46,254 nt of DNA from CAZDCZ01 sp964504155 (lineage in GTDB: Bacteria; Bacteroidota; Bacteroidia; Bacteroidales; UBA12077), in the NCBI GenBank assembly GCA_964504155.1, contig CAZDCZ010000008.1, positions 1-46,254 on the forward strand, given 5' to 3'. Made by a program: the position numbers and the translations under genes. Shown here piece after piece: positions 15,696 to 24,544 of the stretch. The notes below the pieces were generated by a model, which saw only the letters and a program-made list of their open reading frames with translations, was not told the origin of the DNA and did no database searches. Numbering within the stretch: the stretch's first letter is position 1; each line of letters opens with the position of its first letter.

Positions 15696-16979
15696 ATGAA
15701 TAATTTACGTCCTGTATATAGTAAAGTAATTAGTTTGTTAATTGTGATGCAAATATCATTAATTGGATATTCACAAATGTCATCAATTGGCGCTAATTAT
15801 TCCGATTCTACTAATTATTCTCCAAGCGATAGTATTTTTGTTTTCTGTTCTGATTATAATAATGCAGGAAATTTAATTGCAAATGATTCTAGTGGGATAG
15901 GTGGTTACGATTTTGAGTGGTTTAAATATGATACTATTAGTAAAGATTTTTCTATTTTATTAAATCATACGCAACCTGCTATTACCGATTTATCTTCAGG
16001 CGGATATAAAGTAAAATTAACAAAAGGTGCTATAATACAAGAATATATAGCATGGGTGTTTAACGATACCGCTTTGTCTGTTAATGTTAATGTTATTGAT
16101 CCTTTCGATTGCGAGTTGTTAGAATTGAATGCAGAAATAGAGTATATTAAATTGTTTGAGTATTACGATATTTTTGGAACAAAGTATGAACTCGAAAATA
16201 ACGACGAAGATTATAATTGGACTTCAGCACCCGATACAGATATGCCAAATTATAATTATCACTATACATCAACTAATGAATTGCCTGTTGAAGATGTTCA
16301 ATATAATGTGGTATTAACCGATAGGTTTGGATGCTCAGTTGAAGATAATATAGAATATACTGCTATTTCTACTAAAGCCGATTTGCAGTTGGAAGTTTTT
16401 AATGAAACAATAAATGATTTTGAATCTAAAGATTCGGCAAAAGGCCCGGCTCCTTTACTTGTTAGGTTTAATAACGAATCGATTAATGCATATAAATATA
16501 CATTATTCTTTGGCGATACATTAATTAATAATGACATTGATACTGTATATACCGAAGATTATAATAAGATATTTGAACACACATATTATTATAGCGAAGA
16601 ATTTAGCGGAAAAAAATATTATGTAAAATTTATCTCTGAAAGCGAATATGGATGTCTCGATTCTATAACAAAAACAGTAATTGTTGAACCTTCAGAATTA
16701 GATGTTCCTAATGTATTTAGCCCGAATAACGATGGTAATGGCGATAATATTTTTATTATAAAAGATGAGTCGATTCGGACTTTTAATATATCGATATATA
16801 GCAGAAGTGGAAATATTGTACATGAATACAATGGAGATATTTCTGAGTGGAATGGATGGGACGGAAAAGTAAAAGGGCATGCTAATGCTTCTGAAGGAGT
16901 CTATTTTTATGTTATAGAAGCTAAAGGTTGGGATAATGTAAAATACAGAGAAAAAGGAACAGTATATTTGTTTCGATAG
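15696..16979 (+). CDS. Secreted protein with T9SS type B (gliding motility-associated) C-terminal domain
   Basis: I chose the ATG at 15696 (427 residues) because it gives a standard signal peptide (SKVISLLIVMQISLIGYS, cut before Gln). An upstream TTG at 15636 would place extra residues in front of it. The middle 300 residues contain PKD/Ig-like beta-rich segments with many Asp, Asn and Tyr but no enzyme motif I recognise. The last 90 residues are the gliding-motility-associated C-terminal domain, with PNVFSPNNDGNGDNIF, the ISIYSRSGNIV strand and the SEGVYFYVIEA strand ending in GTVYLF. This domain marks type IX secretion cargo. The protein should be exported through the Sec and T9SS systems and be surface-attached or released. 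It is monocistronic and convergent with the EF-G paralogue. Confidence 0.88.
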   Translation: MNNLRPVYSKVISLLIVMQISLIGYSQMSSIGANYSDSTNYSPSDSIFVFCSDYNNAGNLIANDSSGIGGYDFEWFKYDTISKDFSILLNHTQPAITDLSSGGYKVKLTKGAIIQEYIAWVFNDTALSVNVNVIDPFDCELLELNAEIEYIKLFEYYDIFGTKYELENNDEDYNWTSAPDTDMPNYNYHYTSTNELPVEDVQYNVVLTDRFGCSVEDNIEYTAISTKADLQLEVFNETINDFESKDSAKGPAPLLVRFNNESINAYKYTLFFGDTLINNDIDTVYTEDYNKIFEHTYYYSEEFSGKKYYVKFISESEYGCLDSITKTVIVEPSELDVPNVFSPNNDGNGDNIFIIKDESIRTFNISIYSRSGNIVHEYNGDISEWNGWDGKVKGHANASEGVYFYVIEAKGWDNVKYREKGTVYLFR

Positions 16980-17003
16980 TAATTGTAAAATTATAAAAGA
17001 AAT

Positions 17004-17036
17004 AAAAAACCCGAAATTATAATTTCGGGTTTTTTT
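17004..17036. terminator. Bidirectional rho-independent terminator
   Basis: AAAAAACCCGAAATTA (17004-17019) is followed immediately by its exact reverse complement (17020-17035). The GC core flanked by A and T tracts works in both directions. It lies between two convergent genes, the T9SS cargo gene and the EF-G paralogue. Confidence 0.9.
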
Positions 17037-17052
17037 GAATTAATATTTAAGC

Positions 17053-19212
17053 TTATTCTTCTTTTTGTTCTTCTTCGAATTTTTTAATAAGAACTTTTTG
17101 AACATCCATTGGTACTTGATTGTATTTGTCGAATGTCATTGAGTAAGTTGCTCTTCCTCCGGTAATGGAACTTAATGAAGTGGAGTATTTATTCATTTCA
17201 GCTAAAGGAACTTTTGCTGAAATTTTTTCAAATCCTCTTTCACTGTTCATTCCTTCAATCATAGCTCTTCTTCCTTGTAAGTCACTCATTACATCTCCCA
17301 TTCTATCTGATGGAACTAAAATTTCTATTGAGTAAACAGGTTCCATAATTTTAGGTCCTGCGTTTTTAAATGCCTCACTAAAAGCTGTTCTACCTGCAAT
17401 TTTAAACGATACTTCATTTGAATCTACCGGGTGCATTTTGCCATCATAAACATACACACAAATGTCTCTTGCATAACAACCTGTTAAAGGCCCTTCAGTA
17501 ATTTTTTCCATTACTCCTTTAAGAATAGCAGGCATAAATCTTGCATCTATCGATCCTCCTACAATACAATTATTGTAAATTAATTTACCACCCCATGGAA
17601 GGTCATGTTCTTCTCTATTTCTAACAGATAATTTTGTTTCTTTACCGTCAATTTTAAAATGAGTAGGGACACTGGCACCTTCTTTATATGGTTCTATTAT
17701 TAAATGAACCTCTCCAAATTGTCCTGAACCACCCGATTGTTTTTTATGTCTGTAATCTGCATTGGCAATTTTCGTAATTGTTTCTCTATAAGGAATCTTA
17801 GGCAATAAAAAATTGGTTTCAACTTTATATAAATTATCAAGATGCCATTTTACAATATTGTTTAAATGATATTCGCCTTGTCCATGAATAATTATTTGTT
17901 TCAATTCTTTTGAATATTCAATAATTATTGTTGGATCAATTTCATGAATTTTCCCTAGAGCTTCTCCTAATTTTTCTTCGTCTGATTCGTTTACAGCTTT
18001 GATTGCTGTTCTGTATTTTGATTCAACAAAATTAATTTCAGGTAATAAAATAGAAACTTTTGAATCAGATAAAGTATGATTGGTTTTAGTGTTTTTTAGT
18101 TTAACAGTTCCTCCAATATCTCCGGCACATAATTTTGTTAGTTTAGTCCTGTTTTTCCCCGACATAGCAAATATCTGAGAAATCCTTTCTTTAGTTTCTG
18201 TGTTGTTGTTAATAAGATCCATGTTTTCGGATATTTCACCAGACATTACTTTAAAGAAGTTAATTTCCCCAATATGAGATTCATTTGATGACTTAAAAAC
18301 AAATAATGATGTTGCTCCGTCAGATTTGCATTCTATTTCTTTACCTTCAGTTGTTAATGGAATTTCCATTTCATTTGGCGATGGAGCTACATTAGTAACA
18401 AATTCCATTATTCGTTTAACACCCATTCCTTTTTCGGCTGACATACAAAATAATGGTAATATATCTCTATTAATAAGACCTATGGTAATCCCTTTTCTCA
18501 TCTCATTTTCATTAAGCGAGCCTTTTTCAAAGTATAATTCCATTAATGATTCATCATTTTCTGCTGCTGCTTCAACTAATGTATTATGTAATTCGTTTGC
18601 CTTTTCTTTTTGATCTTCAGGGATAGGTAATATTTCTCTGTCTCCGGTTTCTTTATTAAACTTATACATTTTCATTAATAAAACATCAATAAGAGCATCG
18701 AAAGCAGGTCCTATATTTACTGGATATTGAACTATAATAACTTTATTTCCCATGCTTTGTTTTGCTGTTTCAATTGTATTCTCAAAATTAGCTTTTTCGT
18801 GATCTAATTGATTAACAGCTAATATTATTGGTTTATTATATTTCTTACAATATCGTGTTAATATTTCAGTCCCTACCTCTACGCCATGTTGAGCATTAAG
18901 TAACAATATACTTGTATCTATTACTTTGAATGCAGAAATAACTCCACCAATAAAGTCATCAGCTCCCGGTGTGTCAATAATATTTATTTTTTTATTATTA
19001 AATTCTGCATATAGTACAGTAGAAAAAACCGAACTCAAATTTTCATGTTCAATATCATTATAATCAGATACAGTATTATTACCTTTAATTGTTCCTTTTC
19101 TTTCAATAACCCCACTGTCAAAAAGCATTGATTCCGCTAATGTGGTTTTACCGGAACCAGAATTTCCAATTAAAGCAATATTCTTTATTTCATTTGTTTG
19201 GTAAGTTTTCAT
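17053..19212 (-). CDS. Elongation factor G paralogue (EF-G2-like) with altered GTPase motifs
   Basis: This 719-residue protein has the five-domain layout of EF-G: a G domain, domain II, and domain III-V motifs such as GQGEYHLNNIV and the domain IV loop KKQSGGSGQFGEV. G1 is intact (GNSGSGKTT, about 16-24). The switch-I RGIT motif is replaced (EHENLSSV). G3 reads DTPGADDF with Ala84 where EF-G has the catalytic His (DTPGHVDF). G4 is NQLD rather than NKMD. The canonical fusA lies 1.3 kb away, so this is a second copy with a different job. A GTPase-deficient EF-G paralogue that supports translation during starvation has been reported in Bacteroides thetaiotaomicron, and this may be its counterpart (inference). 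It is transcribed divergently from rpsL with its own promoter. Confidence 0.92.
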   Translation of the reverse strand: MKTYQTNEIKNIALIGNSGSGKTTLAESMLFDSGVIERKGTIKGNNTVSDYNDIEHENLSSVFSTVLYAEFNNKKINIIDTPGADDFIGGVISAFKVIDTSILLLNAQHGVEVGTEILTRYCKKYNKPIILAVNQLDHEKANFENTIETAKQSMGNKVIIVQYPVNIGPAFDALIDVLLMKMYKFNKETGDREILPIPEDQKEKANELHNTLVEAAAENDESLMELYFEKGSLNENEMRKGITIGLINRDILPLFCMSAEKGMGVKRIMEFVTNVAPSPNEMEIPLTTEGKEIECKSDGATSLFVFKSSNESHIGEINFFKVMSGEISENMDLINNNTETKERISQIFAMSGKNRTKLTKLCAGDIGGTVKLKNTKTNHTLSDSKVSILLPEINFVESKYRTAIKAVNESDEEKLGEALGKIHEIDPTIIIEYSKELKQIIIHGQGEYHLNNIVKWHLDNLYKVETNFLLPKIPYRETITKIANADYRHKKQSGGSGQFGEVHLIIEPYKEGASVPTHFKIDGKETKLSVRNREEHDLPWGGKLIYNNCIVGGSIDARFMPAILKGVMEKITEGPLTGCYARDICVYVYDGKMHPVDSNEVSFKIAGRTAFSEAFKNAGPKIMEPVYSIEILVPSDRMGDVMSDLQGRRAMIEGMNSERGFEKISAKVPLAEMNKYSTSLSSITGGRATYSMTFDKYNQVPMDVQKVLIKKFEEEQKEE

Positions 19213-19289
19213 ATTCTAAATGGGTTTAATTATTAGTTAGTATTAAAATTTCATGTAATATATTTTATGTTTTATAAAAAATAGGATTC

Positions 19290-19319
19290 CAAAAATAGTA
19301 AAATTTTATATAAATTCAA
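19290..19319 (-). promoter_or_regulatory. Bacteroidota-type promoter for the EF-G paralogue
   Basis: On the minus strand, TTG (complement of 19317-19319) is followed after 19 nt by TATTTTTG (complement of 19290-19297), a full match to TAnnTTTG. It gives a leader of about 70-80 nt before the ATG at 19212. Confidence 0.6.
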
Positions 19320-19540
19320 GTTATGATATACATATAATATATATATACTATCTTATCTAAAATATTAAGGAATAGATGAAAGATTTAAATTTAGAATCTA
19401 TTAAATTAATATATAGTATTTTCTTTGTTATTAATAAAAAGAATTATAATTTTGCGACGTTTTTATTTTTAAAAAGTTTTGAATAAATAATTGAGTATTA
19501 ATTGATATTCTATAATCAGGAAATAAAGTTCAACAAAATT

Positions 19541-19570
19541 ACTGTTTTCTAAAAAAAAAGAATATCTTTG
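19541..19570 (+). promoter_or_regulatory. Bacteroidota-type promoter for the ribosomal protein supercluster
   Basis: TATCTTTG at 19563-19570 is a full match to the -7 consensus TAnnTTTG. Nineteen nt upstream is CTG (19541-19543), a one-base variant of the -33 TTG. The leader to the rpsL ATG would be short, about 35-40 nt. No attenuator hairpin is seen in it. Confidence 0.5.
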
Positions 19571-19613
19571 CAAACCAATTTTAATAAGAATTTTAATTTA
19601 AATAATTGTCTAT

Positions 19614-19988
19614 ATGCCAACAATACAGCAATTAGTGCGAAAAGGAAGGACTAAATTAGTTGAAAAAAAGAAAGCTCCGGCATTGGATTCGTGTCCTCAA
19701 AGAAGAGGTGTTTGTACACGAGTATATACAACTACTCCTAAAAAACCAAATTCTGCAATGAGAAAGGTTGCTAGAGTTAGGTTGACAAATGGAAAGGAAG
19801 TTAATGCTTATATTCCCGGAGAAGGACACAATTTGCAGGAACACTCAATAGTGTTGCTTAGAGGAGGTAGAGTAAAAGATTTGCCTGGTGTTCGATATCA
19901 CTTAATTAGAGGAGCTCTTGATACATCTGGAGTTGAAGGAAGAACACAGAGACGTTCAAAATATGGTACTAAAAGACCAAAAAAATAA
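19614..19988 (+). CDS. rpsL: 30S ribosomal protein S12
   Basis: This 124-residue S12 sits at the decoding centre of the small subunit. The conserved TTPKKPNSAMRKVARVRLTNG block carries the Lys that is mutated in streptomycin-resistant strains, here wild type. GGRVKDLPGVRYH carries the Asp that RimO methylthiolates in other bacteria. It is the first gene of the cluster. rpoBC, which often precedes rpsL, is not upstream here; the divergent EF-G paralogue takes that place. Confidence 0.98.
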   Translation: MPTIQQLVRKGRTKLVEKKKAPALDSCPQRRGVCTRVYTTTPKKPNSAMRKVARVRLTNGKEVNAYIPGEGHNLQEHSIVLLRGGRVKDLPGVRYHLIRGALDTSGVEGRTQRRSKYGTKRPKK

Positions 19989-20010
19989 ATAAATAAGGAT
20001 TTTTTGAAAA

Positions 20011-20487
20011 ATGAGAAAGTCTAAACCAAAACAGAGAATACTATTGCCAGATCCTAGGTATCAAGATACCTTAGTAACAAGATTCGTTAACGATCTAATG
20101 GAAGATGGAAAGAAAAATATTTCTTATGGCATTTTTTATGGAGCTATCGATATTGTTAGCGAGAAGAGCAAGGATAAAGAAAAATCCGGATTAGAAATCT
20201 GGAAAAAAGCATTAGAAAATATAACTCCTATGGTAGAAGTGAAAAGTAGGAGAATTGGAGGTGCAACATTTCAGGTTCCTACAGAAATTGGTCCGAAAAG
20301 AAAAATGGCAATCAGTATTAGAAATATGATTAAAAGTGCTCGATTAAGAAGTGGTAAAAATATGAGTGAGAAACTTGCTCAAGAAATTTTAGCTGCTTTT
20401 AACGAAGAAGGTGGAGCATTTAAGAAAAAAGAAGAGACACACAGAATGGCCGAAGCTAATAAAGCTTTCGCTCATTTCAGATTTTAG
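20011..20487 (+). CDS. rpsG: 30S ribosomal protein S7
   Basis: This 158-residue S7 is a primary binder of the 3' major domain of 16S rRNA and organises the small-subunit head and E site. The N-terminus MRKSKPKQRILLPDPRY, the RRIGGATFQVP motif and the C-terminal ETHRMAEANKAFAHFRF are family hallmarks. It follows rpsL after 22 nt. The 56-nt gap before fusA is one of the larger gaps in the cluster. Confidence 0.98.
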   Translation: MRKSKPKQRILLPDPRYQDTLVTRFVNDLMEDGKKNISYGIFYGAIDIVSEKSKDKEKSGLEIWKKALENITPMVEVKSRRIGGATFQVPTEIGPKRKMAISIRNMIKSARLRSGKNMSEKLAQEILAAFNEEGGAFKKKEETHRMAEANKAFAHFRF

Positions 20488-20543
20488 TTTCTTGGGTTTT
20501 AATTAGGGTAGAAAGAATTTATTGAAAGAAGATAGTGTAAGTA

Positions 20544-22652
20544 ATGAGTAAAGACTTAAAATATACTAGGAACATAGGTATAATGGCTCACATTGATGCC
20601 GGAAAAACTACAACAACAGAAAGAATTCTGTTTTATACCGGTATTACCCATAGAATTGGGGAAGTGCATGATGGAGCTGCTACTATGGACTGGATGATTC
20701 AAGAACAGGAAAGAGGTATTACAATAACTTCTGCTGCAACAACAACATTCTGGAAATATAAAGATAATGAATATAAAGTAAACATTATTGATACTCCTGG
20801 ACACGTTGATTTTACAGTTGAAGTTGAACGATCTTTGAGAGTTCTTGATGGTGCTGTTGCTGTGTTTTGTGCTGTTGGAGGAGTAGAACCTCAATCTGAA
20901 ACAGTATGGCGTCAAGCTGATAAATACGGTGTGCCAAAACTTGCTTTTGTTAACAAAATGGACCGAAGCGGTGCTGATTTTTTTTCAGTAGTTAATCAAA
21001 TTAAGGAGAAGTTAAAAGCTAATCCAATTCCCGTACAAATTCCTATTGGAGCAGAAGAAAATTTTAAGGGAGTAATTGACCTTATAGAAAATAAAGCTGT
21101 TATTTGGTATGATGATAAGGATATGGGAACTAAGTTTGAATTAACCGATATTCCTGAAGAATATAAAGATGAAGCTGAAGAATGGCGCGGAAAATTAATT
21201 GAGGCAGTTGCAGAATATGATGATGATTTATTAGAACGATTTTTTGAAGATCCTGACTTAATTACTAAAGATGAAATAATTGATGCTATAAGAAAAGCAA
21301 CAATTGATAGAACAATAATACCTGTTTTATGTGGATCTGCATTTAAAAATAAAGGTGTTCAACGTTTGTTAGACGCAATTATTACATATTTGCCTAGCCC
21401 TCAAGATGTTGATAATATCAAAGGTGTTAATCCTGATACAGAAAAAGAAATCGAAAGAAAACCTGAAGAATCAGAACCATTATCTGCTCTTGCATTTAAA
21501 ATTGCTACTGACCCTTATGTTGGTCGATTAGCATTTTTACGAGTGTATTCAGGAGAAATAAAAGCTGGTTCATATGTGCTTAATGTTAGAACCGGAAAAC
21601 GCGAAAGAATTTCTCGTTTATATCAAATGCATGCTAATAAACAAAATCCGAAAGACGTAATTGGTGCTGGAGATATTTGTGCTGCAGTTGGATTTAAAAA
21701 TATTCGTACAGGCGATACTTTATGCGACGAAAAACATCCAATTGTCTTAGAATCAATGGACTTTCCAGAACCTGTAATTGGAGTTGCGGTTGAACCAAAA
21801 ACACAAAAAGATTTAGATAAATTAAATATAGCTTTAGGTAAACTTGCAGAAGAAGATCCTACATTTACTGTAAAAACTGATGATGACTCAGGTCAAACAG
21901 TTATTAGTGGAATGGGAGAATTGCATTTAGAAATACTTATAGATCGGTTACTTAGAGAATTTAAAGTAGAATGTAATCAAGGTGCTCCTCAAGTTGCATA
22001 TAAAGAAGCAATTACTTCAGAAGTTAAACATCGCGAAGTGTTTAAAAAACAAAGTGGAGGTAGAGGTAAATTTGCCGATATAGAAGTTATTGTCGGACCT
22101 GCAGATGAAAAAGTGTCTGGTTTGCAGTTTGAAAATAAAATAAAAGGAGGAAATATACCTAAAGAATATATTCCTTCAGTTCAAAAAGGATTTGAACTTG
22201 CTATGAATAATGGAGTTTTAGCTGGATATAAAGTTGATAGTTTAAAAGTTACATTACTAGATGGTTCTTATCATGACGTTGATTCAGATCAACTATCTTT
22301 TGAAATTGCTGCAAAAATGGCATTTAAGAATGCATGTAAAAAAGCAAAACCAGTATTACTAGAACCAATAATGAGTGCAGAAGTTGTAACTCCCGAAGAA
22401 TATATGGGTGATGTTATTGGAGACTTTAATAAAAGACGTGGTAAGGTTGAAGGAATGGAAAGTAAAAATGGTGCGAGAGTTATAAAAGCCAAAGTTCCAT
22501 TAGCAGAGAAATTTGGGTATGTAACTGTTTTAAGAACATTAACATCGGGAAGAGCCACATCTTCAATGGAATTTTCACATTACGAAGAAGTTCCAAAAAA
22601 TCTTTCTAATGTAATTATTGAAAATATTAAAGGAAAAACGGAATTAGATTAA
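20544..22652 (+). CDS. fusA: Elongation factor G
   Basis: This 702-residue canonical EF-G catalyses GTP-driven translocation on the ribosome and, with RRF, ribosome recycling. G1 is AHIDAGKTTTTE, switch I is QERGITIT, G3 is DTPGHVDF with the catalytic His, and G4 is NKMD. Domain III contains SGMGELHLEILIDRL, and domain IV has KKQSGGRGKFADIEV and HDVDSDQLSFE. All motifs are intact, in contrast to the paralogue at 17053-19212. It lies between rpsG and rpsJ in the normal str order. Confidence 0.98.
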   Translation: MSKDLKYTRNIGIMAHIDAGKTTTTERILFYTGITHRIGEVHDGAATMDWMIQEQERGITITSAATTTFWKYKDNEYKVNIIDTPGHVDFTVEVERSLRVLDGAVAVFCAVGGVEPQSETVWRQADKYGVPKLAFVNKMDRSGADFFSVVNQIKEKLKANPIPVQIPIGAEENFKGVIDLIENKAVIWYDDKDMGTKFELTDIPEEYKDEAEEWRGKLIEAVAEYDDDLLERFFEDPDLITKDEIIDAIRKATIDRTIIPVLCGSAFKNKGVQRLLDAIITYLPSPQDVDNIKGVNPDTEKEIERKPEESEPLSALAFKIATDPYVGRLAFLRVYSGEIKAGSYVLNVRTGKRERISRLYQMHANKQNPKDVIGAGDICAAVGFKNIRTGDTLCDEKHPIVLESMDFPEPVIGVAVEPKTQKDLDKLNIALGKLAEEDPTFTVKTDDDSGQTVISGMGELHLEILIDRLLREFKVECNQGAPQVAYKEAITSEVKHREVFKKQSGGRGKFADIEVIVGPADEKVSGLQFENKIKGGNIPKEYIPSVQKGFELAMNNGVLAGYKVDSLKVTLLDGSYHDVDSDQLSFEIAAKMAFKNACKKAKPVLLEPIMSAEVVTPEEYMGDVIGDFNKRRGKVEGMESKNGARVIKAKVPLAEKFGYVTVLRTLTSGRATSSMEFSHYEEVPKNLSNVIIENIKGKTELD

Positions 22653-22663
22653 TTTGAATTATA

Positions 22664-22969
22664 ATGAGCCAGAAGATCAGAATTAAATTGAAATCTTACG
22701 ATCATAATTTAGTAGATAAATCTGCTGAGAAGATTGTAAAAACCGTAAAATCCACTGGAGCTGTGGTTAGTGGTCCAATACCATTGCCAACACATAAAAG
22801 AATATTTACTGTGTTACGCTCGCCTTTTGTAAACAAAAAATCAAGAGAGCAGTTCCAATTATCTTCATATAAAAGATTAATGGATATTTATAGTACAACT
22901 CCTAAAACTATAGACGCCCTTATGAAGTTGGAATTACCAAGTGGAGTTGAAGTAGAAATAAAAGTGTAA
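22664..22969 (+). CDS. rpsJ: 30S ribosomal protein S10 (NusE)
   Basis: This 101-residue S10 is a small-subunit head protein that also acts as NusE in transcription antitermination. It shows KIRIKLKSYDHNLVDKSAEK at the N-terminus and the PLPTHKRIFTVLRSPFVNKKS loop. It starts 11 nt after fusA, so the str and S10 units are joined without a visible terminator or promoter. Confidence 0.98.
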   Translation: MSQKIRIKLKSYDHNLVDKSAEKIVKTVKSTGAVVSGPIPLPTHKRIFTVLRSPFVNKKSREQFQLSSYKRLMDIYSTTPKTIDALMKLELPSGVEVEIKV

Positions 22970-22987
22970 CTTTTAAAAACTGTTAAA

Positions 22988-23605
22988 ATGCCAGGAATAA
23001 TTGGAAAAAAGATTGGAATGACATCAATCTTCAGTGCCGATGGAAAAAATATTGCATGCACTGTTATAGAAGCCGGGCCATGTGTAGTTACTCAAGTACG
23101 ATCCAAAGAAATTGATGGATATGATGCACTACAATTGGCATACGAAGAAAAGAGAGAAAAAAATACTACTAAGGCATTATTAGGTCACTTCAAAAAAGCT
23201 AATACTGCTCCTAAAAGGGTTCTTCACGAGTTTAAAAACTTCGAGAAAGATTATAATCTTGGAGATACAATCGACGTTGATATTTTTAATAATACATCTT
23301 GGATTGACATAACTGGAATTGCTAAAGGTAAAGGATTTCAAGGAGTTGTTAAACGATATAATTTTAAAGGAGTTGGAGGTGCAACTCACGGACAACATAA
23401 TAGAGATAGAGCTCCCGGATCATTAGGTGCTTCTTCATATCCATCACGAGTATTTAAAGGTATGCGAATGGCGGGTAGAACTGGTGGAAATAAAGTTAAG
23501 GTACTTAACCTTAAAGTTGTTAAAATTATGCCTGAGAACGATCTATTATTAGTGAAAGGGTCAATTCCTGGTTCAAATGGTTCATATTTAATTATTCAGA
23601 AGTAA
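22988..23605 (+). CDS. rplC: 50S ribosomal protein L3
   Basis: This 205-residue L3 binds 23S rRNA early in assembly and extends a loop to the peptidyl transferase centre. MPGIIGKKIGMTSIF and the loop GATHGQHNRDRAPGSLG and RMAGRTGG are diagnostic. The stop overlaps the rplD start by one base (TAATG at 23603-23607), which suggests translational coupling. Confidence 0.98.
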   Translation: MPGIIGKKIGMTSIFSADGKNIACTVIEAGPCVVTQVRSKEIDGYDALQLAYEEKREKNTTKALLGHFKKANTAPKRVLHEFKNFEKDYNLGDTIDVDIFNNTSWIDITGIAKGKGFQGVVKRYNFKGVGGATHGQHNRDRAPGSLGASSYPSRVFKGMRMAGRTGGNKVKVLNLKVVKIMPENDLLLVKGSIPGSNGSYLIIQK

Positions 23606-24234
23606 TGGAATTATCTATAGTTAACATAGCAGGCGAAGATACCGGAAGAAAAGTAACTCTTAACGAGGCAATATTTGAAGTTGAACCTAATGATCATGCT
23701 ATTTATTTAGATGTTAAACAATATTTAGCAAATAATCGTCAGGGTACTAGTAAAGCTAAAGAAAGAGGTGAAATTACCGGAAGTACAAGAAAGATAAAAA
23801 AACAAAAAGGTACAGGAACAGCTAGAGCTGGAAGTATAAAATCTCCCGTTTTTAGAGGGGGAGGTAGAATCTTTGGACCTAGACCTAGAGATTATCGATT
23901 TAAATTAAATAAAAAGCTTAAATTGGTAGCTCGTAAATCTGCTCTAAGTTATAAAGCTAAAGAAAACAAAATTAAAGTGTTAGAGAAAGCTTCTCTTGAA
24001 GCTCCTAAGACTAAGGAATTTGTTAACTTTAGAAAAAATCTGGATGTAAGTGATAAAAAGTTGTTATTAGTTTTAAATGACCAAAATAAAAATATATATT
24101 TGTCATCCAGAAATTTGAAAGATGTAAACGTCGTAACAATTAACGATATTAATACTTACGATATAATGAATGCATCTATTGTGGTTTTTGAAGAAAATTC
24201 GATGGAGCCATTACAAAAAATGTTTAGAATTTAG
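23605..24234 (+). CDS. rplD: 50S ribosomal protein L4
   Basis: This 209-residue L4 has a long internal loop that lines the exit tunnel, seen here as the basic stretch KKQKGTGTARAGSIKSPVFR with GGGRIFGPRPRDY. The C-terminal domain is more divergent. In E. coli L4 represses its own operon; no leader structure for that is visible here. The start codon overlaps the rplC stop. Confidence 0.97.
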   Translation: MELSIVNIAGEDTGRKVTLNEAIFEVEPNDHAIYLDVKQYLANNRQGTSKAKERGEITGSTRKIKKQKGTGTARAGSIKSPVFRGGGRIFGPRPRDYRFKLNKKLKLVARKSALSYKAKENKIKVLEKASLEAPKTKEFVNFRKNLDVSDKKLLLVLNDQNKNIYLSSRNLKDVNVVTINDINTYDIMNASIVVFEENSMEPLQKMFRI

Positions 24235-24248
24235 AAAAAATCATAAAA

Positions 24249-24539
24249 ATGGATATTTTAATTAAGCCTATAGTTACAGAAAAAATGACCCAACAAGGCG
24301 AAGATCTTAATAGATATGGTTTTATAGTTATTAAAACAGCTAATAAAATTCAAATTAAGAAGGCCATTGAAGAAATGTATGATGTTACAGTTGAAACAGT
24401 TAACACTATGCGTTATTCAGGAAAAAGAAAATCTAGATTTACAAAATCTGGAATTATCGAAGGGCGTTCTAACTCTTTTAAGAAGGCAATAGTAACATTA
24501 GTAGAAGGTGAACAAATTGATTTTTATAGCAATATTTAA
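24249..24539 (+). CDS. rplW: 50S ribosomal protein L23
   Basis: This 96-residue L23 lies at the tunnel exit and is the docking site for trigger factor and SRP in other bacteria. It begins MDILIKPIVTEKMT and has the IKKAIEEMYDVTVETVNTM core and the basic RYSGKRKSRFTKSG loop. It is 14 nt after rplD and 5 nt before rplB. Confidence 0.97.
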   Translation: MDILIKPIVTEKMTQQGEDLNRYGFIVIKTANKIQIKKAIEEMYDVTVETVNTMRYSGKRKSRFTKSGIIEGRSNSFKKAIVTLVEGEQIDFYSNI

Positions 24540-24544
24540 TTAAC

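Larger units (their letters stand above)
19213..19613. other. Divergent regulatory region between the EF-G paralogue and rpsL
   Basis: This 401-bp, very AT-rich gap holds no coding region. It contains promoter candidates for both flanking units (19290-19319 minus, 19541-19570 plus). The middle (about 19320-19540) shows TA-rich runs but no clear hairpin, riboswitch or protein-binding palindrome that I can support. Confidence 0.6.

Noticed and set aside
20556..20915. 119-codon minus-strand ORF within fusA
   Set aside because: Antisense shadow of the conserved EF-G G domain; low-complexity Ser/Cys/Asn composition.
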